From: W11650 sp963545585
Lineage (GTDB): Bacteria; Bacillota; Clostridia; Lachnospirales; Vallitaleaceae
DNA: 29,490 bases
Reading direction: 5' to 3'
NCBI GenBank assembly: GCA_963545585.1
Contig: CAUUKX010000016.1
Coordinates: 1-29,490, forward strand
The notes below the pieces were generated by a model. That model did no database searches. It worked only from the letters and a program-made list of their open reading frames with translations, and was not told the origin of the DNA. Shown here piece by piece: positions 17,079 through 24,720 of the stretch. Both the position numbers and the translations under genes were made by a program. Position 1 is the first letter of the stretch. Each line of letters begins with the position of its first letter.

Positions 17079-17151
17079 CCCGGGCAGAAAGCGAAGCTTT
17101 CGATCAGGCAGACTGCCCGCCCGGGCAGAAGTGCGCAGCACTTCGATCAGG
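17079..17151. repeat. Two tandem GC-rich hairpin units with compensatory stems
   Basis: Unit 1 (17079-17108) and unit 2 (17120-17151) share CCCGGGCA on the left and GATCAGG on the right. Between them are GAAAGC-GAA-GCTTTC in unit 1 and GAAGTGC-GCA-GCACTTC in unit 2. The stem sequence differs, but both remain perfectly paired. The patch is much more GC-rich than its surroundings. Confidence 0.75.
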
Positions 17152-17346
17152 GGCTCGTTGCATGGACTTCACTTTTCCATGCCCTGCGAAACAATTTTCT
17201 TGTAAAACCAAAACTGTCAGCCGCTGAAAACAAGTAAACTATCTTTACAAATGAACTTTTTATTTTGTTTTCCCGCTTAATTTAACATATTTTTCAGCGG
17301 ATAGCAATAGGCTATATTTATGCTTGCTACTTTCCGTGAAATATAC

Positions 17347-17375
17347 TTGCTGTGCCTCTGAAGAACAAGTATAAT
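17347..17375 (+). promoter_or_regulatory. Possible promoter inside the inverted-repeat element
   Basis: TTGCTG (17347-17352) is 17 bp from TATAAT (17370-17375), pointing toward the Fic gene 350 bp away. The -35 matches only three of six bases. The transcript would cross the palindromic half of the element before the Fic start. Confidence 0.3.
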
Positions 17376-17722
17376 GTTACTCACTCAACTTTCCCATAGT
17401 CTTTTTTGACTCTATCCCGCTCGGAGAGTGAGTCCATGCAACGAGTCTAAAAAAGACTGTTCCGGCGAACATGGAAAAGTTGAGTTACTCAAATGCCGTA
17501 AATATTTTTTTATTTATCAAACATTATCTGGGTTCTCCGCTGACCCATAACTATCGTTTACCGGAATTGTTACCAAAAATTTAAAAATTGATTTAAAAAA
17601 ATAATATTTAAGCTTTAGTTTTCCAAAGAAGCTGCCGATAAAAAATTAGAGTTTAATGTGTAAATCATAAAATTCTGTTAAAAAACTCCAATAAAAATTT
17701 CGACACAAAGAGGAGTCAAGCT

Positions 17723-18487
17723 ATGTCCAACTTGTTAGAGCGTTTATTGCAGGAGCAAAAAGAAGAAGATCAGGGTAATCTATATATGCAGACGCAGATT
17801 ATGTTTGCCTATCATTCCTGCAAATTAGAAGGAAACGAACTTTCTGAGGAACAAGTACGCAATATTTATGAAAATAACTCATTCTCTGTAATGGCAGAAA
17901 GCAGAATCAAGGTAAACGATATTACCGAAATCATCAATCATTTCACTTGTTTTGATTATATGATTAGCTGCGCATCTGAGGATTTAACGGAAAATATGAT
18001 GAAACAATTTCATCAAATCCTGAAAAGAAATACTCTGGACGAGTTAAAAGAAAGAATTCCCATCGGAGCTTACAAAACCGGGCCAAATACTGCCGGCGAC
18101 ACGAAAGCAATCGCCCCAGAAAAAGTAGATGCGGAAATAAGTCAGCTTTTAAAGAATTATTTACAGAAAAACAAAGAAAAAGACATCCGTTTAGAAACTA
18201 TTGTCGATTTTCACTACCGGTTTGAACGGATTCACCCTTTTGCCGATAACAACGGCAAAATCGGCCGACTGATTATGTTTAAAGAATGTCTGAAAAACAG
18301 CATTATGCCGTTTATCATTGCTCACCGGCAAAAGCTCTATTATTTCCGCGGTTTGCAAACTTACCGGATGGATCAAGCCAAACTTTTAAATGTCTGTCTT
18401 GCCGCCCAGAACAAATATGATACGATTGAAGCCTATTTTTCAAACGTAACCGAATTTACTGGCCATAAAATGCTGACAATCGATTAA
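17723..18487 (+). CDS. Fic/DOC family AMP-transferase-like protein, self-inhibited class
   Basis: Fic proteins transfer AMP or other nucleotides to hydroxyl side chains of target proteins. The 254-residue product has the core motif HPFADNNGKIGR (His171, Asn177, Gly178, Arg182), with Lys179 replacing the usual first Arg of GNGR. The N-terminal segment HSCKLEGNEL (31-40) matches the inhibitory helix motif S/T-x3-E-G/N (Ser32, Glu36), which in N-terminally inhibited Fic enzymes points a Glu at the ATP site. Active-site histidine and flanking helices are intact. The ATG follows AGAGGAG. The next gene is 66 bp downstream on the same strand; whether it is a target or partner is unknown. No separate antitoxin is needed in this class. 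Confidence 0.9.
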   Translation: MSNLLERLLQEQKEEDQGNLYMQTQIMFAYHSCKLEGNELSEEQVRNIYENNSFSVMAESRIKVNDITEIINHFTCFDYMISCASEDLTENMMKQFHQILKRNTLDELKERIPIGAYKTGPNTAGDTKAIAPEKVDAEISQLLKNYLQKNKEKDIRLETIVDFHYRFERIHPFADNNGKIGRLIMFKECLKNSIMPFIIAHRQKLYYFRGLQTYRMDQAKLLNVCLAAQNKYDTIEAYFSNVTEFTGHKMLTID

Positions 18488-18553
18488 GCTTGATGCTAAG
18501 TAACTCACAGTTTTAACTATACTATCAGCTGATGATTTAGAGGAGAACGAAAT

Positions 18554-19057
18554 ATGAACAGTAATCTCTTTGATTTAATCAACGAAATGGAAAGCTATGT
18601 AAATGATTGCAGCTCACTTCCGCTGCAGCCCAATAAGATCGTAGTTCAAGGTGATACACTCAATGATTTTATTACTCGAATCAAATTAGCTCTGCCGGAG
18701 GAAATTGCCAAAGCAACTGCCATTGTTAACGAAAATGAAAATATTGTTTCCACCACCAAAGAAAGATTGGCAAAAATAGAAGAATCCGCTTTAAAAAAAG
18801 CAAATGCAATGATAGAAGAAAGCGAAATCACCCGACAATCCCGAGAAAAAGCCGCTCAGGTTTTGGAATCGGCCTATAAAGAAACAGAAGACATGCGCAA
18901 GGACGCATACTCCTATACCGATGAACTGCTGGAAAAGGTGGAAGCTTCGGTCAATTCTCTACTCACGGAAACGACCAATAATTTTGAACGCTTTGAAAAA
19001 ATCCTGCAAACTCAGCTGGAAATCATTGGTGAAAACCGAAACAGCTTAAAAGAATAA
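18554..19057 (+). CDS. Coiled-coil protein of the small clostridial ATPase-like family
   Basis: The 167-residue protein is soluble, acidic and mostly helical. The N-terminal part (1-50) has FDLINEMESYVND and VVQGDTLNDFITRIKLALPEEI. A long coiled coil (about 52-150) is rich in Glu, Lys and Ala. Similar Firmicutes proteins, often labelled ATPase or DivIVA-like by homology only, share the LALPEEI-(K/A)-A phrase. There is no Walker motif here, so ATPase activity is not supported. GAGGAG precedes the ATG, and it follows the Fic gene with a perfect-stem terminator after it. Confidence 0.6.
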   Translation: MNSNLFDLINEMESYVNDCSSLPLQPNKIVVQGDTLNDFITRIKLALPEEIAKATAIVNENENIVSTTKERLAKIEESALKKANAMIEESEITRQSREKAAQVLESAYKETEDMRKDAYSYTDELLEKVEASVNSLLTETTNNFERFEKILQTQLEIIGENRNSLKE

Positions 19058-19064
19058 ACCAAGA

Positions 19065-19109
19065 GCAGCAAACGGCAAAATATTAATCGTTTGCTGCAAA
19101 TCATTTTTT
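19065..19109 (+). terminator. Terminator of the Fic/coiled-coil unit
   Basis: The 10-bp perfect stem GCAGCAAACG/CGTTTGCTGC (19065-19074 and 19088-19097) is followed by a six-T run (19104-19109). It starts eight bases after the stop. Confidence 0.8.
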
Positions 19110-19211
19110 CAACTTTCTGATTGCCGAAATGGTCTTTTTCAAACTGACTGCCGCCTTGAAAGATTAAGCCTTTCCGTAAGGAAAAGTTGAGTATTTATAA
19201 GGACGTGTTTT

Positions 19212-20090
19212 ATGATACCCCAATTTATTGGCAAAAATCCCTATTACAAAAACATTTGGAATTTAGCCTGTGTTTTGCTGTGTGCATTTGTACAGGCATT
19301 CGTTATAGAAACCTTTCTAAACCCAGCTAAACTTTTGCCAGCCGGCTTTACCGGCATAGCTATTTTGCTGAACCGGATTTCATTGGAATTTACCAGTTAT
19401 CAGATTTCGACCGCTTTTTTTATTGTCATCCTTAATCTGCCGGTGGCTCTGATTTGTGCCAAAACGATTGGCAAGAAATTTACACTTTATTCTTCTATTG
19501 AATTTATTGCTTCCGCCGCTTTTTTGAAATGGTTTGACTTTTCGCCGATTTTTCATGACACGGTTTTAAACATTATTTTCGGCGGCTTTATTAACGGATT
19601 TTCCATCGTGATCGCCTTGTCCGGTAACGCATCAACCGGCGGCACGGATTTTATCGCCCTTTATGTTTCCAATAAAACCGGCCGGGAAATCTGGCGGCAT
19701 ATTTTCGTTTTCAATATCCTTTTGCTGATTGTGTTCGGCTACTTGTTCGGCTGGGAATACGCAGGGTATTCTATGCTCTATCAGTTTATTTCCACCAAAA
19801 CGATTGAAAACTTTTATCAGCGCTATAAACGAGTAACTTTACAAATTACCACCCAAATCCCGGATAAAGTCATCCAGGAATATTTGGCGCATCACCGCCA
19901 CGGTATCAGTGTTGTCAACGGATACGGCGGATACAGCGGCAAGCCAGTATCGCTGGTTCATATCGTCTGCTCCAGTTATGAACTGGATGCTTCGATTAAA
20001 ACAATCCGCCGCGCCGATCCCGGTGTGGTCATCAATGTCCTGCCATCTATTAACTTTTACGGTCGTTTTTACCGGCCGCCGCTGGAATAG
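19212..20090 (+). CDS. YitT family membrane protein (DUF161 + DUF2179)
   Basis: The 292-residue protein has five or six membrane segments (about 15-180), including LLPAGFTGIAILLNRI and the conserved SGNASTGGTDFIA near 142-154. A cytosolic DUF2179 domain (about 208-285: VTLQITTQIPDKV, GISVVNGYGGYSGKPV) follows. This is the standard YitT architecture; its transport substrate is not established. The start at 19212 follows AAGGACG. The sequence GGAAAAGTTGAGT at 19181-19193, just upstream, matches the tip of the inverted-repeat element at 17027-17487. Confidence 0.9.
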   Translation: MIPQFIGKNPYYKNIWNLACVLLCAFVQAFVIETFLNPAKLLPAGFTGIAILLNRISLEFTSYQISTAFFIVILNLPVALICAKTIGKKFTLYSSIEFIASAAFLKWFDFSPIFHDTVLNIIFGGFINGFSIVIALSGNASTGGTDFIALYVSNKTGREIWRHIFVFNILLLIVFGYLFGWEYAGYSMLYQFISTKTIENFYQRYKRVTLQITTQIPDKVIQEYLAHHRHGISVVNGYGGYSGKPVSLVHIVCSSYELDASIKTIRRADPGVVINVLPSINFYGRFYRPPLE

Positions 20091-20097
20091 CGATAAA

Positions 20098-20138
20098 AAA
20101 CCGCCAAAGCCCAAATGGCTTTGACGGTTTCTTTTTTT
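20098..20138. terminator. Terminator between YitT and the dCache gene
   Basis: The 14-bp perfect stem AAACCGCCAAAGCC/GGCTTTGACGGTTT, with one mismatch (C/A), has loop CAAAT and a seven-T run on the plus strand. The two genes converge here, and the A-run at its left would serve the minus-strand gene. Confidence 0.85.
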
Positions 20139-21111
20139 ATTGCTTTTTTTCGCTTACTTTGGTATCTTTGCGAAAAAATACAGTAACATAGACAATCAGC
20201 CCAAAGCTCAAAACAGCAATTGCTGCCAGAAACAAGTTATACACCAAAACAAGGTTCATTTGCCTGCGAAATTCCTGCTGATCCATACCAGCCACCAAAT
20301 AAAAATCGGTATGAGCAATGTGCTTGGCCAAATACATTTTTTCCCTGCCCTGATAAGCGGCCTGAAACATCTCCATTTCGTTATTAAGCAAGTTCATGCC
20401 CAGTTCTTTTACTTCCCCCTGATTGACATTAAAAATCGTATCCGCCTGCTCAACACGAGAACTAAATCTGTATTGCGGATGCACCAGAAATCGGCCGTCT
20501 TTATATAAGATAAAGGGATAACCCATTTCTCCCAATTTCTCACCGCTCAAAAGCCGCCCCAATTGCAACAAACTGATATCAATAGCTATAACTGCCTTTT
20601 CTTCGCCGTTTTGAATGAACTTCGACAGCGTTACTATCGGGCTGCCGGTATGAACATCGGCATATACCTCGGTATAATTGATTTTATCCGGATTTTTTTC
20701 CGCTTCAATATACCAACTTCTTTCATATGACTTCCAGTCAATATCCATAATCTTACGGCGAGAACCGCTTTGCTGTGTCCCATCCGGATAACCGGCATAA
20801 ATATCGACAATGCTGTATTCATTTTTTAAATAATCATACTGCTTCGTCAAATGCCGCAGCACTTTTTGATTTCCTAAATTATTCTGGGCAAAGGTTGCTT
20901 CTTCCAGTAAAATGGCTTCCTGGGCTTTCAAAAAGCTTTCCACTTTTTCATATAAATATTCAAACTTCGCCGTCATATTCTGATTGATTTGTCTTCGCAG
21001 CGCCTGCGTCGACTGCACATAAGAAGTGCCGGCAAAGAAAAGAACCCCAATTAAGATTACTCCGGCTGCTAAAAGAATCAATTTTTGTTTTAGTTTTAAT
21101 TTTTTCAGCAT
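20137..21111 (-). CDS. Stand-alone dCache sensor domain membrane protein
   Basis: The 324-residue protein has a membrane segment at about 10-30, an extracellular domain to about 285, a second membrane segment (VLVYNLFLAAIAVLSFGLIV) and then only about 15 charged residues. The extracellular part has the double-Cache signature YTEVYADVHTGSPIVTLSK (about 145-165) and IAIDISL, as in chemoreceptors and sensor kinases. No HAMP, methyl-accepting, kinase or GGDEF output domain follows, so it is either a truncated receptor or an accessory ligand-binding subunit. The gene stops in the converging terminator with no coding remnant of an output domain downstream. GTGAGGAAAA precedes the ATG. Confidence 0.8.
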   Translation of the reverse strand: MLKKLKLKQKLILLAAGVILIGVLFFAGTSYVQSTQALRRQINQNMTAKFEYLYEKVESFLKAQEAILLEEATFAQNNLGNQKVLRHLTKQYDYLKNEYSIVDIYAGYPDGTQQSGSRRKIMDIDWKSYERSWYIEAEKNPDKINYTEVYADVHTGSPIVTLSKFIQNGEEKAVIAIDISLLQLGRLLSGEKLGEMGYPFILYKDGRFLVHPQYRFSSRVEQADTIFNVNQGEVKELGMNLLNNEMEMFQAAYQGREKMYLAKHIAHTDFYLVAGMDQQEFRRQMNLVLVYNLFLAAIAVLSFGLIVYVTVFFRKDTKVSEKKQ

Positions 21112-21151
21112 CTATTTTCCTCACTGGTATCAATCACTGTACTCATTTTTA

Positions 21152-21159
21152 ATATCGGC
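21152..21159 (-). promoter_or_regulatory. Sigma-D-like -10 (GCCGATAT) upstream of the dCache gene
   Basis: The minus strand reads GCCGATAT, the full -10 octamer of the B. subtilis sigma-D motility factor, 41 bases before the ATG. The expected -35 (TAAA about 15 bp upstream) reads TTTA, so the match is partial. A chemoreceptor-like product makes the assignment plausible. Confidence 0.35.
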
Positions 21160-21168
21160 CTGACTGCA

Positions 21169-21216
21169 AAAAAATAAACCCCAGAAAGTGATTAGGCAAA
21201 CAAGGGCTTATTTTTT
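21169..21216. terminator. Terminator-like stem in the dCache/MarR gap
   Basis: AAAAAATAAACCC (21169-21181) pairs with GGGCTTATTTTTT (21204-21216) at 12 of 13 positions. T-runs exist on both sides. No gene ends here now, so it may be left from a lost gene or may lie in the dCache leader. Confidence 0.45.
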
Positions 21217-21288
21217 GTTCTGTCGGCTCTATCTGTTTTGTCCATTCGTTTTCAAATTTCTTTACTTGTCTAATTTTAACAAATCATT

Positions 21289-21336
21289 TTGACAGAACTT
21301 TTTTTGTCTGCTATAATAGTTGACATGGCAACTATT
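21289..21336 (+). promoter_or_regulatory. Consensus promoter with palindromic MarR operator
   Basis: TTGACA (21289-21294) and TATAAT (21312-21317) are separated by 17 bp, a perfect sigma-A promoter. An 8-bp palindrome AATAGTTG-N6-CAACTATT (21315-21336) overlaps the -10 and transcription start. Its size and place fit a MarR-dimer operator, so MarR probably represses its own gene and the MATE pump. The remaining 100 bases to the start codon are an untranslated leader with nothing else obvious. Confidence 0.8.
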
Positions 21337-21442
21337 TTGTTTTGACCACACCCAGCGAAACGAATGTAAAATCTAAGGTAAACCGGTATTTGACGAAAGT
21401 TGACTGTACCGGGTGCCGAGACTGAAAAAAGAGTGAGAGTTT

Positions 21443-21929
21443 ATGAAATTATTTTCCGCACAAAAAAAATCATGCCCTTTATCTGAACCGCTTGATTTCC
21501 ATGATTTACCGGCATAACCGGATTTATATGGATAGCCAGTTGGAAGAACTGCATTTGCAGTCGGGGCAATACACCTATTTGCTTTATCTGTATCATCACG
21601 ACGGCCAAAAGCAGGATGATATCGTCAAAACGCTGCGCATTGATAAAGCCGGCACGACCCGGGCACTGCGCAAACTGGAAAAAAGTGGTTATATTTTCCG
21701 CAAACCGGATGAAAAAGATCGGCGCAGCAATCTGGTTTATCTGACCGAAAAGGCTTGGCAAATCCAGCCGCTTTTACTCAAGTTTTATTCAAATTGGTTA
21801 AACTTGGCACTGGACGGATTAAGCGAGGAGGAGCTTGCCACTCTGTATCAGTTATTAAATCGGGTGGCCATCAATGCAATTTCCATCAAGGAGGGAAAGA
21901 AACAAGAAAATGAACGAACGACAGATTGA
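21443..21929 (+). CDS. MarR family regulator, start region frameshifted at an A8 tract
   Basis: MarR proteins are dimeric winged-helix repressors, often of drug-efflux genes. The intact part holds LISMIYRHNRIYMD, then the winged helix: LHLQSGQYTYLLYLYHHDGQ, IDKAGTTRALRKLEKSGYI, RKPDEKDRRSNLVYLTEKA. The usual N-terminus needs about ten residues before LISMIYR. They are present in frame (NHALYLNR) but have no start codon: a TGA lies at 21444-21446. The only good upstream ATG (21443) reads MKLFSAQKK and then shifts frame at eight A residues (21462-21469), ending in a short dead-end peptide. Seven A residues would fuse them into one normal protein. Without slippage, a TTG at 21492 gives a 145-residue form with no ribosome site. 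Confidence 0.8.
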
Positions 21930-23262
21930 GCTAAAAGAAGCACCGATTTTTCGGCTGCTGCTGAAATATTCCATTCCGGCAATTATCGGTATGCTGGTCA
22001 ATGCCCTGTATAATGTAGTTGATCGGATCTTTATCGGTAATATGGTAAAAGACCCGCTGGCGATGAGCGCAGTCGGCCTGACCTTTCCTTTTATGCTGGT
22101 CATTTTCGGTTTTTGTATGCTGATTGGCATCGGCGGCTCCAGCCGAATCTCCATTTCATTGGGCGAAGGCGACCATCAAAAAGCCGAAAATATTTTAGGC
22201 AATATGTTTACGCTGATTATTATGTTAATGCTGGGACTGGTTCTGGTCGGCAGCATCTTTAAAACACCGATTCTCTATTTTCTGGGAGCCAGCGAAAGTA
22301 CCATCGGCTATGCCGGCCAATATATTCAGATTATTTTGTTCGGCGCCGTTTTTCAAGGGCTGTCCTACTGCTTTAATACTGCAATGCGTTCCGAGGGAAA
22401 CCCCAAAAAAGCAATGTATACCATGCTGATTGGCGCCGGAGCAAATATTATTTTAGACCCGATTTTTATTGGGCCGCTGGGCTTAGGCATTGCCGGTGCT
22501 GCTTGGGCAACGATTATTTCTCAGTTTATCTGCATGGTTTGGGTGCTGTCGCACTTCTTTTCCAAAGACAGCGTCTTAAAGTTGCACAGTCGTTTTCTGG
22601 TTCTCCAGCTTGAATTGATAAAAAACATTATATCCATTGGGATTGCTCCCTGTATCATGCAAATTGCTTCCAGCATCATCTCTGCCACTGCCAATAATGC
22701 ACTGCGTACCTATGGGGGCGACTTGGCAATTGGGGCAGCAGCGATTATCAATTCGATTGCCGCTTTTATCCTAATGCCGATTTTTGGAATCAATCAGGGT
22801 GCACAGCCGATTATCGGTTTCAACTACGGTGCTCGGCAATATGCCCGTGCCAAAAAAACATGGCAATTAGCGGCTCTGACGGCAACTGTGATTTGTATTT
22901 TCGGTTTTTTGGCGACACAGCTTTTCCCGGAACTGCTAATCCGAACCTTTACGCCCAATCCTGAGCTGATTGTCTTAGGCAAGGACGGTCTGCATAAGCT
23001 TCTAATCATGATGCCAATCATCGGCTTTCAAGTAGTCAGTGCCAATTATTTTCAAGCGGTCGGCAAGGCTTATAAGGCAATGATATTAAGTATGCTGCGC
23101 CAAGTGATTATCCTGATTCCGCTGCTCTCTATTTTACCTAATTTCTGGCAGATTAACGGCGTTTGGTTTGCGTTTCCGATTGCCGATGCGGCGGCTTCGG
23201 TGATTACCAGCATTTTCATCTTTCGGGAAATGCGGCATTTAAGTGAATTGGCTAATGATTAA
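21910..23262 (+). CDS. MATE family multidrug/Na+ efflux protein
   Basis: MATE pumps export cationic drugs using Na+ or H+ gradients. The 450-residue protein has about twelve membrane segments in two halves, with PAIIGMLVNALYNVVDRIFIG at the N-terminus (helix 1 and the VDRIFIG loop) and the matching IINSIAAFILMPIFGINQGAQP and FNYGA in the second half. It is closest in style to MepA-like clostridial proteins. The ATG at 21910 overlaps the 3' end of the MarR gene by 20 bases; an AAGGAGG lies 14 bases upstream, a long spacing. Co-transcription and MarR control follow from the overlap. Confidence 0.9.
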   Translation: MNERQIELKEAPIFRLLLKYSIPAIIGMLVNALYNVVDRIFIGNMVKDPLAMSAVGLTFPFMLVIFGFCMLIGIGGSSRISISLGEGDHQKAENILGNMFTLIIMLMLGLVLVGSIFKTPILYFLGASESTIGYAGQYIQIILFGAVFQGLSYCFNTAMRSEGNPKKAMYTMLIGAGANIILDPIFIGPLGLGIAGAAWATIISQFICMVWVLSHFFSKDSVLKLHSRFLVLQLELIKNIISIGIAPCIMQIASSIISATANNALRTYGGDLAIGAAAIINSIAAFILMPIFGINQGAQPIIGFNYGARQYARAKKTWQLAALTATVICIFGFLATQLFPELLIRTFTPNPELIVLGKDGLHKLLIMMPIIGFQVVSANYFQAVGKAYKAMILSMLRQVIILIPLLSILPNFWQINGVWFAFPIADAAASVITSIFIFREMRHLSELAND

Positions 23263-23291
23263 AATAAATCGGAAGATTTGTTTTAATCATT
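23254..23291. terminator. Bidirectional hairpin between MATE and MFS genes
   Basis: AATGATTAAAATAAATC (23254-23270) pairs with GATTTGTTTTAATCATT (23275-23291) except for one position, with loop GGAA. It contains both converging stop codons. It is AU-rich and lacks a clear T-run beyond, so it is a likely but modest terminator. Confidence 0.55.
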
Positions 23292-24552
23292 CCGCCACTT
23301 CCTGCCATTTGATTCGGAAAAGCCGAGGGATAATCACCGCACATAGGATTCCTAAAACGCCTAACACCATGATGATAATATCACCGCGGAAATGATCCAG
23401 CAAAAAGCCTAAAATCAAAATGCTGAGCGGCTGAAAAAGCTGCGCCAAGGTACTTTGAATATTAAACATTCTGCCCTGCATCGCCTGCGGGACATTGCGG
23501 AGCGTCCATGAATTAAGCGGCGTTACAATCATACCCTGAGAAAAACCATGAATCAGATTTAAGAAAGCAATGATAACGACATTGCTCCAATAGGGAAACG
23601 CTGTCTGCATCAGCACCGCCCATAGCATATAACTTGCCGACATCACCATGAAAAGCCTTTTGGCATTTAAAAAAGAGCTTTTCAGTGTTTTCTTGTGCGA
23701 TAAAATAAAATTGGCAATCATAAAGCCCGCCGACACCAGCATCCGCACCCCGCCGAACTCGGTTGACCGCAGTTTAAAAAAATGAACCGATAAAAATGAA
23801 GTACCGATAAAAGAGCCGGGTGATAGGATATTATAGACCATTAAAAATACTACCAAATAAGCGAGTGTGTGCTGGCTCAAAATATATTTAATCCCGCTGA
23901 CAAACAGGGCAAAAACTGACTGCTGCTCGATTTCCTCTTCTTCCTCTGACGGCTCTTCCGCCAGCAACGTAAAGTCCAACGAGGCGGTAATAATCAGGGA
24001 AATGAATTCCGTTGCCGCTTCAAACAGGATAAACAGCAAAAATGGCAGGAATTCATACATCACCGCTCCCAAAAAGGAAGCAATCAGCATATTGGCAGAA
24101 GAAATAATATTCATCACCGACATTAGGGACAGCTGCTGCTCTTTTTCTACCATTCGGCTCATCGCTCCCACATAGGCGGTTGCAAAAATGATATCCGTCA
24201 TTTTCATCACAATGATGATTCCATAAACGAGCAGCAATTTGGGAATATTTTCCAGATGATACAGCAGGGCAAACAATAAAACAGCCGCCGTAACCACCGC
24301 TTGGGCAAACAATGCGATTTTTTTGCGGTCATACTTATCAACCAATCCGCCGATAAAGGGCATAAAAATCACCGCCAGTACCGGGCCAATTACAAAGGAA
24401 ATGCCAAAATTAGTAGCCGAACCGGTTTCCTTTAAAATCAGCAGGCTTAAGCCAAAGGAAAAGATAGAGCTGCCCATATTGCCGAAAATGGAGCTGATGA
24501 TAATCTTATTCTTTTGCCGCTGCAATGCTGCTTTTAATTGAGTGGTATCCAT
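23287..24552 (-). CDS. MFS exporter, Mef/EntS-like
   Basis: The 421-residue protein has about twelve membrane segments and the MFS_3 layout: GSSIFSFGLSLLILKETGSA in helix 1-2, the loop GGLVDKYDRKK (a motif A form of GxLaDrxgRr) near 68-78, an acidic central loop (PSEEEEEIEQQ), and FNIQSTLAQLFQPLS in helix 10-11. Such transporters export drugs, macrolides or siderophores; no substrate is deducible. The ATG follows AGAGAGG. Upstream, TATAG is repeated three times (near 24571-24588) and includes a possible -10, TATAGT. It converges on the MATE gene. Confidence 0.85.
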   Translation of the reverse strand: MDTTQLKAALQRQKNKIIISSIFGNMGSSIFSFGLSLLILKETGSATNFGISFVIGPVLAVIFMPFIGGLVDKYDRKKIALFAQAVVTAAVLLFALLYHLENIPKLLLVYGIIIVMKMTDIIFATAYVGAMSRMVEKEQQLSLMSVMNIISSANMLIASFLGAVMYEFLPFLLFILFEAATEFISLIITASLDFTLLAEEPSEEEEEIEQQSVFALFVSGIKYILSQHTLAYLVVFLMVYNILSPGSFIGTSFLSVHFFKLRSTEFGGVRMLVSAGFMIANFILSHKKTLKSSFLNAKRLFMVMSASYMLWAVLMQTAFPYWSNVVIIAFLNLIHGFSQGMIVTPLNSWTLRNVPQAMQGRMFNIQSTLAQLFQPLSILILGFLLDHFRGDIIIMVLGVLGILCAVIIPRLFRIKWQEVAE

Positions 24553-24720
24553 AAAGACCTCTCTTTCTATACTATACTATACTTTTTACAGTATTTTTTC
24601 CATAATAATCTCTGGATAATATGTGTCCTCTCACTCAAAAAACACCACGAAAAAGTTAAGTTAGTTATATTTTTTTTCAAATGCATCTATCCCTTCAGCT
24701 AAAGATTCAACCTTTATTAT
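24553..24720 (-). other. Gap between the two MFS genes, with a coding-like tail
   Basis: The 168-bp spacer is AT-rich. In frame after the stop of the upstream MFS gene, the minus strand reads KVESLAEGIDAFEKKYN and then a stop, which looks like a gene fragment rather than random sequence. AAAAAGTTAAGTTA (24652-24665) is a variant of the element-end motif at 17474-17487. No full gene is seen. Confidence 0.3.

Larger units (their letters stand above)
17027..17487. mobile_element. 461-bp element with 40-bp terminal inverted repeats, no transposase
   Basis: The left arm (17027-17066) and right arm (17448-17487) are inverse complements at 37 of 40 positions, starting and ending TAACTCAACTTTCCCATG/CATGGAAAAGTTGAGTTA. 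A second pair, CTCGTTGCATGGAC (17154-17167) and GTCCATGCAACGAG (17432-17445), nests inside. The segment 17386-17486 is itself palindromic: another left-arm end (ACTCAACTTTCCCAT then AGTCTTTTTTGACTC) pairs with the right arm. The interior has no ORF. The gene-free stretch 16995-17722 otherwise holds AT-rich spacer on both sides. The structure fits a MITE that acquired or nested a second unit. Confidence 0.75.
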
